Source of the DNA: Hemileia vastatrix
Taxonomy: Eukaryota > Basidiomycota > Pucciniomycetes > Pucciniales > Zaghouaniaceae
Length of the DNA stretch: 64,000 nt
Reading direction: 5' to 3'
Assembly: GCA_030280995.1 (NCBI GenBank)
Contig: JASXTE010000015.1
Span: 6,373,001 to 6,437,000, forward strand
Position numbers and translations under genes: made by a program
Shown here: positions 9,329 through 20,665 of the stretch, one piece after another
Numbering within the stretch: the first letter of the stretch is position 1
Layout: the number at the start of each line of letters is the position of its first letter
The notes under the pieces: generated by a model
Seen by the model: the letters and a program-made list of their open reading frames with translations, nothing else
What the model was told of the DNA's origin: nothing
Databases searched by the model: none

Positions 9329-12300
9329 AAGAATCAAGTGATTATGACAGCAATATCTCATATAGTGATGAAAATGAAGTCTGTATGTTGTAAGATGATT
9401 TGTCCATCTTTGAAAATCCAATATTAAATATGGACTCAAATGAATCTTTAATGAACTTTGAGGATGCTGAAATCATTAAGGATATACAAGCTGGTAACTT
9501 TAGAATGACACCTATCACGGTTCCAGCTATCATTTCTAGTGAAAATGTTAATATAGTACTGGACACAGGAGCTGCTGGTTCTGTTGTTTCCACTAATACA
9601 TTACAGAAAATTGATAGTGAATATAATTTTAAGCTTGAACCACTTCAAAATAAAAATTGGAGAGGTTTTGGATCAGTTCTACACCCCATTGGTAAATACA
9701 AAGCTGCTTTTTTCTTTAAACACAAACATGGTTATGTAAGGGTAACTTGTGACTTTGTAGTAATGGATAATACTAACTGTAGTAACTGCTTTATCATTGG
9801 AAATGATATTCTGACTAAATTTGGTGTAAAATTAGACCTGGCTAATAACAATTTTACAATTGGCATGAATGGTAAGAGGAAATTTAAAATAAATTCTTTT
9901 AACACAGTCTTACACATTGAGTCAGTAACAAATTCCCCGTGTAAAGGAAGAGAATCCAATGAGATGGAACTTCTGGAAACAGAAATTTCAAAAGCATCAT
10001 TTGGCACTCAGATAAGTAAAACTGAGAAAGATAATATTTTGGAATTAATTAAAGCTTTTCCAATGGCTTTTGCACATGGTAAAAATGAACTTAGCCTTGT
10101 AAAAGATCATGAAATGAAGATTAGTTTAATTTGTGATATGGATAATATTCCTGCTAGTCTTAAAAAGAAGCCATACCCTGCTTCACCAATGAAGAGGAAA
10201 GACATAGAGGATAATATTAAGATGTTATTAAAAATGAACATTCTTGAGAAGGTTGAAACTACACCAAAATATTGTGTAATATCACCAGTGCTAATTTCAT
10301 ATGAACAAGATAAAGCAAGACTGTGTGGTGATTATAGAGCATTAAATACATTTAGAGTAGATGATATTTATCCCCTGCCAAGGATTGCATCTATACATGC
10401 TACCCTTAAAGGTGCTAAATATATAAGTTGCCTAGATGGAAATAAAGGGTACAATCAAATTCCTGTTGAAAAGAATTCACAGAACTTTTTGTTGATAACA
10501 ACACACATGGGAATTTATAAGTATGTAAGAATGCCATTTGGACCAAAAAATGCTCCATCAGTATTTCAGAAGTTAATGCATATAACATTCCATAATGAAA
10601 TGATTGAAGGATGGTTAATGGTATACATTGATGACATCATAGTGTTCTCTAAAACTTTTGATGAACACTTAATCCATTTAAGGAAATTATTTCAGAAAAT
10701 GGATGAAATAAAAATGACCCTTGCATTGAAAAAATGTAAATTTGGGTTTGAATCTTTAAAAGTGCTTGGTCATATTGTATCTGGCTTACAAATATGTGTA
10801 GACCAAAATAGAGTGGCTGCAATAAAGAATATTGGAATTCCTCAAAATGTGAAGGATGTACAATCTTTTCTTGGAATGTGTGGTTATTATAGACAATATA
10901 TAAAAAACTACCAATCAATTGCTGCACCACTGACCACACTGATAAAGAAATCAGAAGCTTTCATTTGGAATAATGAAAGACAACAAGCTTTTAATAATTT
11001 GAAAGAATGTTTAATGACAGCTCCTATCTTGGGTTTACCAGATTTCCAATTACCTTTTGTATTATATACAGATGCAAGTTTTATTGGACTAGGTGCTGCT
11101 TTGCATCAAAAACAACTTATTGAAGGAAAAATGTCAGAAGTAGTAATCTGCTATATTTCATGTACTCTGAGAAGTAGTGAATTAGAATATGGTGCTACTC
11201 AACTTGAATGTTTGGCAGTAGTATGGGCTCTTGAGAAGCTACATTATTACCTTGAAGACCAAAAATTTGAGTTAATAACTGACTGTAGTGCAGTTAAGTC
11301 ACTCTTAAACATGAAAACTCCTAATAGAAACATGTTTAGATGGCAATTAGCTGTACAAGAATACAGAGTCTGGATGACTATTACACATAGTGCAGGAACC
11401 TTGCACTCTAATGTAGATCTGTTATCTAGATTACCTCTGCCTAATAATGATGATAATCCTGCTTATGTTCCTGAGTCAGAGATTATTAACATTTATGGCA
11501 TTTATATTGTAGATCTTGAGGATGAGTTTATGCAATCAATTCTTGATAGTTACAATTCAGATCCTGACTTGAGTAAATTAACTACAATATTAAATGATCC
11601 ATCTAATGATTCAATGAATGTTTTAAGAAAAACATTACCAATTAAGTATAAAGAGGCATTAGAAAAAGGAAAATTTTTCATTGAGGATGGTTTTATATAT
11701 TACAGGAAAAAATTAAGTAATGTAATTGTAATTCTCCCTTCAATGAAAGAGTTAATGTTAAGTATATGTCATGATGATATATTAGCATGTCATTTTGACT
11801 ACCATAAAACATTAACCAGAGTAAAAAACACAGCTTGGTGGATTAACATGTCTGAGGATGTTTAGAAATATGTTGAAACATGTGATTCTTGTCAAAAATC
11901 TAAAAGATTAACAGGAAAAAGAGCTAGCATATTACAACAAATTGAGCAACCAAAAGCTCCATGGGAAATCATTAACATGGACTTTGTAACAGGTTTGCCA
12001 ATAGCAGGGCATAAGAGTTATAACTCCTGCTGGGTAATTGTAGATAGATTTACAAAGATGTGTAAATTTATTCCTACCCACAAAGATGTTTCTGCAAAGG
12101 AATTAGCTTTTTTATTGTAGACAGAAATGTTAAATACAGCAGGTTTCCCCAAAGCAATAGTTTCTGACAGAGATCCTAAATTTACTTCTGATTTCTGGAC
12201 GTCACTTATGGATGTTTCAGGGTGTCAATTAAAACTTTCTACAGCACACCATCCACAAACTGATGGGCTAGCAGAAAGAATGATACAAACCTTAGAAGAT

Positions 12301-13060
12301 ATGATAAGAAGATACTGTGCTTTTTGGTCTTAATTTTAAAGACAATGACAAATTCACACATGATTGGGTAACCCTTATCCCAGGTATAGAATTTGCATAT
12401 AATAGTACAGTACATTCTGTCACTGGCAAAAAGCCATTTGAGTTATGGTTGGGTTATGTACCTAATACCCCTTCTAAAACTCTTAATAAGTTACCTAGAT
12501 TGGATATCCATCTAGGTACTAAATCTTTTATTCAGGTGCAGGAATTATGCAGAAAACATGCTCAAGAATGTATAAATAAGGCTTTTGAGTATGAAAAGAA
12601 TAGATGGGATAAAGTCCATAAAGAACAAATGTTTGAAGAGGGTGATGAAGTCCTTATTTCAACACTACATTTCAATTTAAATGGTAATGTTAAATTGAAG
12701 GATCCATTCATTGGACCATTTGTAGTTAAAAAGATGGTTGGTAATAATGCTGTTGAGGTTATTCTATATGCACCATATGATAGAAAACATCCAGTATTTC
12801 CTATTTCTCTTATAAAACCATACCATTATAATGATACTTCTCTATTTCCAAGAAGATCAGGAAGGCATAAACAGAAACCTGAAGAAATAGTTGAAAAGGC
12901 AGAAATTGAAAAGATACTTAAAAAGAGACACCTTACTAACGAAAAGGGAGTTGAGTATCTATTAAGATTTAAAAATAAATCAAGTGAATATGACCAGTGG
13001 ATGCCAGAAAATGAAATCTCTGATCTTAAAAATCTCTTGAAAAAATTTAAATCTAAATAA
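9329..13060 (+). pseudogene. pol: Chr-1 pol: protease, reverse transcriptase, RNase H, integrase, chromodomain
   Basis: The longest open piece is 9400-11865. Protease has DTGAAGS near 9562. Reverse transcriptase has LCGDYRALNT, RMPFGPKNAPSVFQ and the catalytic YIDD at 10624-10635. RNase H has LYTDASFIGLGAAL (Asp at 11071) and ITDCSAV. Integrase has a zinc region ending CDSCQKS, although the expected GH reads CH (ILACHFD), and core motifs MDFVTGLP, SDRDPKF and HPQTDGLAERMIQ (D,D,E). The C-terminal 60 residues (EIEKIL, YLLRFKNKSSEYDQWMPENEI) look like a chromodomain, which in chromoviruses guides integration to marked chromatin. Lesions: TAA at 9391, TAG at 11863 and 12118, and an extra T near 12320 that shifts frame. 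The reading ends at TAA 13058. Confidence 0.92.
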
Positions 13061-13138
13061 TACTGTTCATTCAGTATATGTATTATAAAAATTATTTTTT
13101 ATTTTTTTTTTCACTCCTTAATTAAAATGTCTTAACTT

Positions 13139-13168
13139 TTTTTTTATTGTTTTTTTGGGGTGAGGGAG
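13139..13168 (+). other. Chr-1 polypurine tract with preceding T-run
   Basis: GGGGTGAGGGAG (13157-13168) directly precedes the 3' LTR, after a long T-rich run. This arrangement is conserved in Chr-3 and Chr-4 on the minus strand. By position it primes plus-strand synthesis. Confidence 0.7.
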
Positions 13169-14344
13169 TTTCAGCCTAAATATCCTTAGGAGTGAGTATT
13201 TCTTATGCTTAAAATAAGATAACCTTAAGTAAATTAAGCTTATATCTTAAAAATAAGGTTAAAATAATAATATATATTATTTTATTATATTTATATATAA
13301 TTATTATTCTATTATATAACTTATAATAGTTTAAATAGCTTATTAATGGCCTAATAATACTTATTAAGGTGTTAATGGAGTCATAATATACTTATCTTAA
13401 GTGATATGAAGTAATTATTGACATAAATAAGCTTATATGTATACATTAATCTCATATTCAGTGAAATATGCAGTATATTATGTATATTTAGGTATATAAG
13501 TGGGTTTTAGCCCCTTAATAGCCTATAACCTTTGTTTTCTGCTTATTTTAGGTCATATGGACGAAATCAGTGGACTCACAATGCCTACAGAAGCATAGAC
13601 ACCTATATCAGGCGCATACACCCAGTTTGTACAACTAAAATTACTTCCTTGGATGGTTATTCACGGATTTATGGGTTGGAAGGATGTTTCTGGGTTAGTT
13701 TGGATACTTGGGGATGTTATTGGGGGCTTGTACATTTTATTTGTTTCCTTTATATGCTTTTAGTTTCATTAAATCTCTTTTTGATTGTTTATTTTACTTG
13801 TTTCTTTATGGTATGCGCTTTTATCTGGATTTTCTATTTATGGTATAGATCTGTGTTATTATTAATAGTGATGGAGGGTCCTTACTGGAGGTCTGGGTGT
13901 TGAAGCTGCTTGAAGTGAACGCCATGGGGATGTTATGGGCCCTCACAGTGCTTTAATTGCCGGGGATAGCAGTGACATCATCTGGATTGAAGGTCTGTGC
14001 ACTCCAGTGGATTTGGGTATAAGTAAGGAGGGATTTTTACGGTTATTTATCATCATTAAATTAATAAAACTCCAATAAACACTATTATACAATTATTAAC
14101 ATTTAAAAATATATTATAAAGCCACTATAAATTGATATTATCTTTATATAAGCTATAACTATATTTTATACATCTATTTTCCACCACTTGCACGCATTTA
14201 AATCCAAATATTGTGAGTTTTATTTGAGTATAACTATTCTATTAGTCTTCCCCTGAGGTTTGATCACTAAATCATTTATAAATAAGTTGTAGTACCATAA
14301 ATAAACACTTTTATATCATACTTATATACTAGACTATACTGACA
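13169..14344 (+). repeat. Chr-1 3' LTR (1176 bp)
   Basis: Begins TTTCAGCC (TG mutated to TT) and ends CTGACA, followed by the target duplication AAGGA at 14345-14349. AATAAA lies at 14074-14079. It differs from the 5' LTR by scattered substitutions and small indels, including a lost T near 13535 that breaks the LTR-internal open frame at its start. The frame stays open for about 120 codons (to 13903) without an ATG start. Confidence 0.92.
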
Positions 14345-14349
14345 AAGGA

Positions 14350-15290
14350 TGTCTCTTCATGGGAGGATTTAAACCTAAAGGCATAGGCTCATTTACAGGC
14401 CTAATTTTCTGCGCTACCTTCTTATACTTTGCAGCTCCATCTTCAACTTAAGGGATCTTCAGGATGTCTTAACCCCCAGACTTGGAAAAAAAACCTTGTT
14501 TTCCCCATTTCTAACATGTGTTGCCAAGGTAATATTTTTCAAAGGTGTAGAAGAAATCCTAGTGGTGCACAATTGGGATGACTTACTTTTATTCACCAAT
14601 CTTACCACTCCAAAACATTTCTGCAATTCTGCAGCTTCATACTCACTTTGATCTTCTAAATCTTCAAATCTTGATTCATCTTCTGAATCACAACTTCTAA
14701 AATTGTGCTTTTTATTCTAATGCTGGAGGCCCAAAAATTGATCTTGCTGATGTTCTTCCTTCAAAAATTTGTGCAGGTTCTCCTTATGCCGGAGGCCCAA
14801 AAATTGATCCTTACAATATTCACAAAAATAATTCTTTTCTTCTTTCTTGATTATCTTCAGATTTTTATTGATTTTCTTCAGTTATCTTGAAATTTTTATT
14901 TTATTTTCTTGAGTTTTCTTATATCCTACAGAAATAACCAGGTTTTTCCCCAATGCTCACAGACGTGGCCAAGGTAATGTTTTTGAAAGGCGTAGAAGAA
15001 ACATTAGTTGTACACAATTGGGAGGACTTACTTTTAGACCCAAATCTCACCACTCCACAGCTTTTTGCATATCTTTTGATAAAGATATATAACCAATCTT
15101 CTTTTTTGAACTTGAATTAAAAATAATTTGAAATCTTGAGAGAGAACAGATACTTGAAAAAAACCATGAAGAATACTTGCAGAGAGGAGAAAGTTGAGAA
15201 TCCACTTGGTACATTTCCAAGGGAGCTGACCTACTACAACCTGGGATTTCCTCATCTTGGTGAAAGGTTACAGCACTTGGGAGATCAGCC
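14350..15290 (-). pseudogene. Gyp-B spacer between protease and reverse transcriptase, internally duplicated
   Basis: This is the second half of Gyp-B to the right of Chr-1. Coding-like minus-strand fragments such as EDLEDQSEYEAAELQKCFGV and STPLKNITLATHV are readable but broken. About 130 bp near 14485-14615 recurs at about 14940-15060 (GTAGAAGAAA(T/C), CACAATTGGGA(T/G)GACTTAC). A shorter unit, GGAGGCCCAAAAATTGATC, occurs at about 14725 and 14793. No known domain is recognised; by position this links protease to reverse transcriptase. Confidence 0.5.
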
Positions 15291-15294
15291 CTTA

Positions 15295-15774
15295 TCACCA
15301 TAAAAAAGACAGACTCCAACTAGAGCCTGAGCCACACTCCAAAAAACCAGAGGTAGCACCCACTTCTTTTCTTCTCCTACAACAATCCATGCACTGGCAC
15401 ATTGAAGACAAACCAGGCTGTGTCTCACAACTGTCCTCTCCAGGAGATGATAACCTAATGTGAAGTCTCCTTTTATATTTACCAGTCAACTCCAAACTGA
15501 TTCCCACATCAAACTGATAACCAATTCTTGCTTGAAAATCCATCAAGAATGGCCTTCCCAAAACAGCTCTTACAGTACCTTTGAAAATGTAAAAATGAAC
15601 CTTCCCTGAGGCTCCACCATAATCTAACTTCACAAACTCAGATTTTCCAACCAATTCAGTGACATGGCAACCAATTCCTTTCATATTCCCACCAATACCT
15701 GTCTTGATGGGGACTCCCAGATTAGTAGCCTCAAACAAAGACAACAGGTTAATCTGAGAACCTGAATCCACCAA
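15295..15774 (-). pseudogene. Gyp-B aspartic protease
   Basis: Retroelement protease that would cut the Gag-Pol polyprotein. The reading opens with MVDSGSQINLLS, where DSG is the catalytic motif of retropepsins. It continues with GVPIKTGIGGNMKGIG and the C-terminal AVLGRPFLMDFQARI, matching the usual I(I/L)GxxFL pattern before the C-terminal end of the fold. Upstream, still minus strand (about 15775-15840), GYINVTINGREARA is readable directly ahead of the DSG, the common strand before the catalytic site. The domain itself is open, but a stop follows it and it is separated from gag by stops near 15840-15850. Confidence 0.8.
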
Positions 15775-15849
15775 TGCCCTAGCCTCCCTGCCATTGATAG
15801 TGACATTGATATAACCCAGAGGTGCACAAAAATATGTTTATAACCCCTC

Positions 15850-17720
15850 TCAAAATTTTTCAGCAGAATCATATATGTATTCTACCTCCCCAGAAGAAAC
15901 CCTTCTCCTGGTCAACAACTTTTTCTGCCTATCAGCCAATCCAGCACTGATAGAATAAAACTCCCCATTAGTAAGGGAAACCTGACCCTGATTCATCCTT
16001 TCCAGGAGAGAGTCCATAAAATTAACTTGTCTAGAAACCACCGGCCTTTCAAAGTGAGCTCATTGCTTCACTACCTTAATCCTAGTAGATTCTTGAGGAC
16101 CAGAACCACCAACAGGAATCAAACCAGATCCCTAACCAGCATCTCTAACTCCAGCAGGCTTTGGAAATGAAGCCAAAGGGACATCCTCCTCAGAGTCAGA
16201 ATCAACATCCATAGGCATTGGCTCACCATTCATGTCCGATGCTCCAAAACTAGGGGGGGCCATATCTGCTATACCATTTTGCATTTTATACAGCTCCTCT
16301 TTACTGTACTTCTTCCTAGCTGCACTCAGCTTAGGATCTACCTTTGAAGCCTTAGGCTTTGGTTGAGCCTGAGCACTGCTCTTAGGCGTTCCCACCTTTC
16401 CTGCTTCCACATCATAAACACCAGCCAAGAATTCCCTACTTGACTTTCAACCACAAGAATAAAACTCCAAAATACCAAAGGAAGATGTAAATGAGACTCT
16501 ATTAGCCTCCTTTTCCTTGTCCTTTCCATTATCTCCACCTTTACCAAAAGAAGAAGCCTAATTAGGCAACTCTTAAAATCTTGGCCTCCTTGAGTTTACA
16601 TTATTTTTTTTCCTTACCAAGTCAACTGAAGCCTGACAATCATTAGGCTTCACAAAAGAACCATCTGGGTGCTTGAAAACTTTCCCATCAAATTCTACCT
16701 TCCCTTCAGACAAATCCCTATTCAGAGCCCAACAATCATTGGACTTGTGGCCCTTCCTGCTGAAATAAGAGCAGACCTAAGGATCACTCCTACCAACCCT
16801 TCTATCAAAATCTATAGGCTGAGAAGGAGGCTTATTGGCCTTCTGAGCCTCCTGAAAAAAATAGGTAGCTTTTTTTTCAAATCAGCCAGCTGCTCCACCA
16901 CAGGTTCAACCTCTTTAGGCTTCTGAGAAGCCTTCCCCTTCTTTACACTTTCCTTTTTCCTAGATTCCTCCACATCTTCAGAAAAAGCTTTGCTGAAATT
17001 GCTAACATACTTGGTGCTAGCTTCCTGGAAAGAATCCACTGCCAAAAATTTCAGATGATTCTCCACAAACTCCTTCACCACAGAAAGAGAAGGAAATTTC
17101 TGATTCATAGTACGAAGAATCTTCATTTTATCCTTCCTTTCCAACTCCTTTAACACATTAACCCTAACATTCCTGGCCAAAGAAGACCTGAAAATATCCC
17201 TTTCAGAGTCAGTACTCTCCAAATCCTGCATATCAACCAAATAATCTACCACTGGCTCCAACTGAGCCAAAAACTTCCAATAAGTGTGGAGGTTATAAAA
17301 ACCTCTATAAGATTTCCATTCACTAGCAATAATATTGAGATCCACCATTGAGTATCTGGATCCCCAATTGTCTGTCATCTGCAGACACAACTTTTTCTAA
17401 TCTTTCTTCCTATAACCCTTCATAGCAGCAACTTTCTTCTCTAGGGCACTGTCACAAATGTAGAAGATTACTTGCTTCACCATTTCCAAGTGAGAAGCAC
17501 CATCCACATTCCCAGCAGCCTCAAAAAGCTCCAGATACAACTTCACATCCTCACCCATAAAAATAGGCACCTTCCAGGACTTGATTCTGACACAAGTCCT
17601 AACAGAAACAGGAGGATTACCATCCTCAGCAGCACCAACAGTTTTACTACCACCACAAGAGAAAGAGGGTCCAGAAGCCATGGTCCAATAGATTCCAAAA
17701 AATAAATTTCTAACCACAGA
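15850..17720 (-). pseudogene. Gyp-B gag with zinc-knuckle remnant
   Basis: Probable start MASGPSFSCGGSK at 17681-17683 region. The 17397-17717 and 16812-17390 readings share one frame, separated only by a TAG (near 17397), and form a capsid-like alpha-rich protein (IKSWKVPIFMGEDVKLYLEL, WKFLAQLEPVVDYLVDM) ending in a lysine-rich stretch. A frameshift in the A/T-run near 16865 follows. Another fragment holds VCSYFSRKGHKSNDCWAL: a zinc knuckle in which the second Cys of CxxC is Phe (TTC for TGC). Acidic, proline-rich sequence (16132-16428) and a 63-residue segment (15850-16041; MDSLLERMNQGQVS) lead toward protease. The Gypsy assignment comes from position and motifs. Confidence 0.7.
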
Positions 17721-17768
17721 AGAGAGCCCAAAAGTAACAGAAGGTCCAAAAATCTAACAAATCCTTAA

Positions 17769-17792
17769 CCCACATTGGGTGCCAGAAATGTA
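17769..17792 (-). other. Gyp-B putative primer-binding site
   Basis: On the minus strand the sequence reads TTTCTGGCACCCAATGTGGG. TGGCACCCAA with a following TGGG resembles primer-binding sites of many Ty3/Gypsy elements (TGGCGCCCAACGTGGGG type). It abuts the LTR end TCTACA, as expected. Confidence 0.6.
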
Positions 17793-18554
17793 GACAATCC
17801 AATAGTACTAGCTATAGGCCTTGACCAAGGGAGTTGGAGTAAAACTGGAGATAAAAACACCTGTCTCTTTGAGAAATACCAGGTTAGATTTATTTTCTAC
17901 AGTAAATTAGAGACGTTTACTATACCCCTTCCAATACACTTCTTCATTACTTAACAAGTTAAAACAGTAGCCAATAGCAGATCACTGAGAACCAAAGAGC
18001 CAGAAACCTTAAATGCAGAAAGATACACACCAGAAAAAAAAACACTGTGCACTTTTTGCACAGAAAACAGAAATAATACTTGATGCAGGTTTCAAAGCTA
18101 CACCAGAGAAACCAGTTGCCAAAGTTGAGTTAAATGAAGAACTAACCTTGCATCAAAAACAGCCAATTGTGGCCAAAAAACAGTGAAAAATGAGAGAGAA
18201 ACAATGATATAACCTCCGGATGGTTGTATGATAATTAAAGTTGCCCCAAACTTTCTTCTTCAGTATGTACACACAGACCACCCTCTAAAAAATCCATGCA
18301 CAGCAATGAATTTGGCACTTTTGGCAGCCAAATTGAATGAAAACCCTCTAGAAGCGCTCCCCAGCCTTCTATAACTGAGGCAGGAGGCCCGCCTAGAAGC
18401 AGCCAGACCTCCCTGAGGCCTAGAAGGGGCCAGACCTCCCTGACTCTAGAAAACCGCCGAAAACCTGCAATAAAGCCCAAAGTACTCAGAAAAATCAACC
18501 ACAACTACTAGAACCCTTAAAACACAAAATTAAGCTATGACAACATTGTTACAT
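17793..18554 (-). repeat. Putative Gyp-B 5' LTR
   Basis: The inner boundary is well supported by the primer-binding site (minus strand ends GGATTGTCTACA). The outer boundary at 18554 is proposed from TGTAACAATG (minus strand), giving TGTA...TACA ends and 762 bp. No second copy is visible in the window to confirm it. A short direct repeat GCCAGACCTCCCTGA occurs at about 18403 and 18431. Confidence 0.4.
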
Positions 18555-18879
18555 AAATTTTAGGGCCAAATTAGCTCTACTTAATGGTACTAAGCACTTA
18601 ACCCTAAGACTTAATGTTATTCCTTAAAACACAAAAAACAAAATTAAATGGCTATCTTTTAGAAATGAAAAATGAGCAAATGGCCCCTTGAAACTTAGAA
18701 TATGAAAAATGTCATCTAGACATGAAATATAGATAAAAGCTGGGGCTATCCAATGGTAATACTCACAGATCCATAGTCCCAATATTTACTGAATAAAACC
18801 AGAAAAACACCCAATTATTTGAATAATGTAAATTAAGACATACAAAAACAGTGCCAAACAGCCCAACAAAAGCCTCTTC
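18555..18879. other. Noncoding stretch, nothing recognised
   Basis: AT-rich sequence between the proposed Gyp-B LTR and the C-rich tract. No open frame, repeat or motif that I can support. Confidence 0.4.
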
Positions 18880-20665
18880 CAACGTTGAAAGACCACAATG
18901 TCCACACATCTACCCCCACACCTCCACATTTGCAATCTTCTACAGTAATTTTAATCATTTTTTTTTCTTCCAGACTTTTTTTTCACCTGGCCTTTCTTTT
19001 CATCACCCACCTTCACACTTAACTCTCAATGCTCACAACAACCTTTTCCCACCTCCACACCCATTGCCCCCCTGCCTCACCTTTCCTACCCACCCACCCA
19101 CCCACCATTCTCACCTTTCCCTTTGCTCACACCATGCAACCTTACAATCACCCCATTTTCAACCAAAAAGTAATGCAGGTCACTTTCCAACTCTACACGG
19201 GGTAACCAAGGTATGTTTCTCTTACTTTTTTTGATTTTTGATGTTATTCCTCTCACTCACTTCCACTTCTCCACCCTCAAGACCCTTGGCTTCACCCTAG
19301 CACCCCACACTTCTCCATTTCCTCATACTTGGTAAGTCTTCTGTTTTGTTTTTTTATTACTTTCCCCCTCCCACCACCCCATTCTCACCTTGCTTCCCTG
19401 CACCCCTCCACTTCCACCACCTAACACATCCCCTCCACCCAGCCTACACTACCACCACCTAAACCACCTCCACTTAACCACCTCCACCACCTCCACCTCA
19501 ACCACCTCCACCCAACAACCTCAACCACCTGCACCTCAACCCCCACGGAAAATCCCCTCCACCTGATCACTTCCACAACCTCCACCTCATCTCCCTCCAC
19601 CCAATCACCTCAACCACCTAAACCTCAACATTCTCCTCACAGCCTCCTCCACCTCCACCTCAACCACATCCAACAACCCCCTTCACCTCCGACACCTCCA
19701 TGTCCACCACCTCCAAGCTCCACCTACCTCCCTCATTCATGGTAAGTTATCTCTTAGATTTTTTTTCACCTTGCTCACCACATGCTCCTCCACCTCCACC
19801 CACGCACCTTGCACCCACCCTCAACTCCCACACCTCCCCCACCAATTCACCCACCTCAAACTGTATCACCCACCCTACAACTACCTCCTCCCACCACTTG
19901 ACCACTCCCACAGCCACACCCTCCACCTCACTCACTAACCCACTTTCCCACCTCTTGGTAGATCCACCTCCATGGGAAGTATTTTCCTCTTTATTTTTTA
20001 TTTTACTTTTTTTTCATCTCACTCACCTTTCTCCCCTCAACCTCTTCACCTTGCCCCCATTTCCCCCAACTTTTACGCCCACTCACCTTTCCCACATTGC
20101 CCACCTTGCACACCTCCCACATTGACTACCCCCACTCAACTCATTTCCACCTCATTCTCCTCAACCCCCACTCACCTCCTCAATTTCCTCTGCCCCTACC
20201 CACAAACCTTGCTCCCCTCCCCCATCACTTTTCCACCTTGCTCCCCTCCTAACCCATCACGCACCACTGCACCCACCAACCTCACATCCTTACACCCTCA
20301 CTTCTCCACCTTACAATCCTCAACCCCCACCCACCCACCTTGCCCCTTCTGACTCCAACTCCACCTCCCCACCACCTGCCTTTGCCCACCCATCCCATTC
20401 ATTTTCACCCAACCCACCCATCAACTCTCACCACCAACCTCTCCTTCACACCCACCTTTACCCACCCCACCAATCCACCTTGCACCTGTCCACCCTCACC
20501 CATCTACCTCACTCTCTTCCACCCCACTCCAACCCCAACTCCACCTCTTCACCACCCACCTTTGCCTACCTCCACCTCCACCACTCCACCATCACCTTGT
20601 TAGCACCCACTACTAGCACTCCAACTCCAACTTTTCCCACCTCCACTATGCCCACAAAATTAATT
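18880..20665. repeat. Nearly G-free CCACC/CTCC-rich low-complexity tract
   Basis: About 1.8 kb in which the plus strand is made of C, A and T with very few G, built on CCACCTCCAC, CACCCACC and CTCACC words. Several frames stay open (18851-19234, 19700-20125, 19972-20352, 20340-20603), but they encode only Pro/Thr/His/Ser low complexity and are explained by composition. GGTAAG- or GGTATG-like words followed by T-runs recur at about 19206, 19329 and 19740, with a weaker GGTAGA at about 19957, so the tract seems made of degenerate larger blocks. The minus strand is correspondingly G-rich (GGTGGAGG). Confidence 0.75.

Larger units (their letters stand above)
5506..14344 (+). mobile_element. Chr-1: full-length chromovirus-type Ty3/Gypsy retrotransposon
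   Basis: The element is 8.84 kb with two LTRs (5506-6682 and 13169-14344), a leader, gag, and a pol ordered protease, reverse transcriptase, RNase H, integrase and chromodomain. It is the only copy in the window with both LTRs nearly complete and a clear target duplication. The LTRs differ at scattered bases and small indels, and gag-pol has several stops and frameshifts, so it is an old insertion that cannot express complete proteins. It lies nested in Gyp-B, in the opposite orientation. Confidence 0.93.

Noticed and set aside
9314..9330. A-run at the gag end (7 As in Chr-1 and Chr-3) as a programmed gag-pol frameshift
   Set aside because: The required shift is +1, not the -1 expected for A AAA AAG, and Chr-2 with 6 As reads through in one frame. 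A slip mutation in a homopolymer, possibly inherited by two copies, explains it better.
10649..10939. Minus-strand open frame inside Chr-1 pol
   Set aside because: Antisense shadow of the reverse transcriptase.
19747..19935. Minus-strand Val/Gly/Glu-rich open frame
   Set aside because: Complement of the same low-complexity tract.
18851..20603. Pro/His/Thr-rich open frames as genes
   Set aside because: They overlap in several frames and follow directly from a stop-poor C-rich composition; no domain, intron structure or codon bias supports them.
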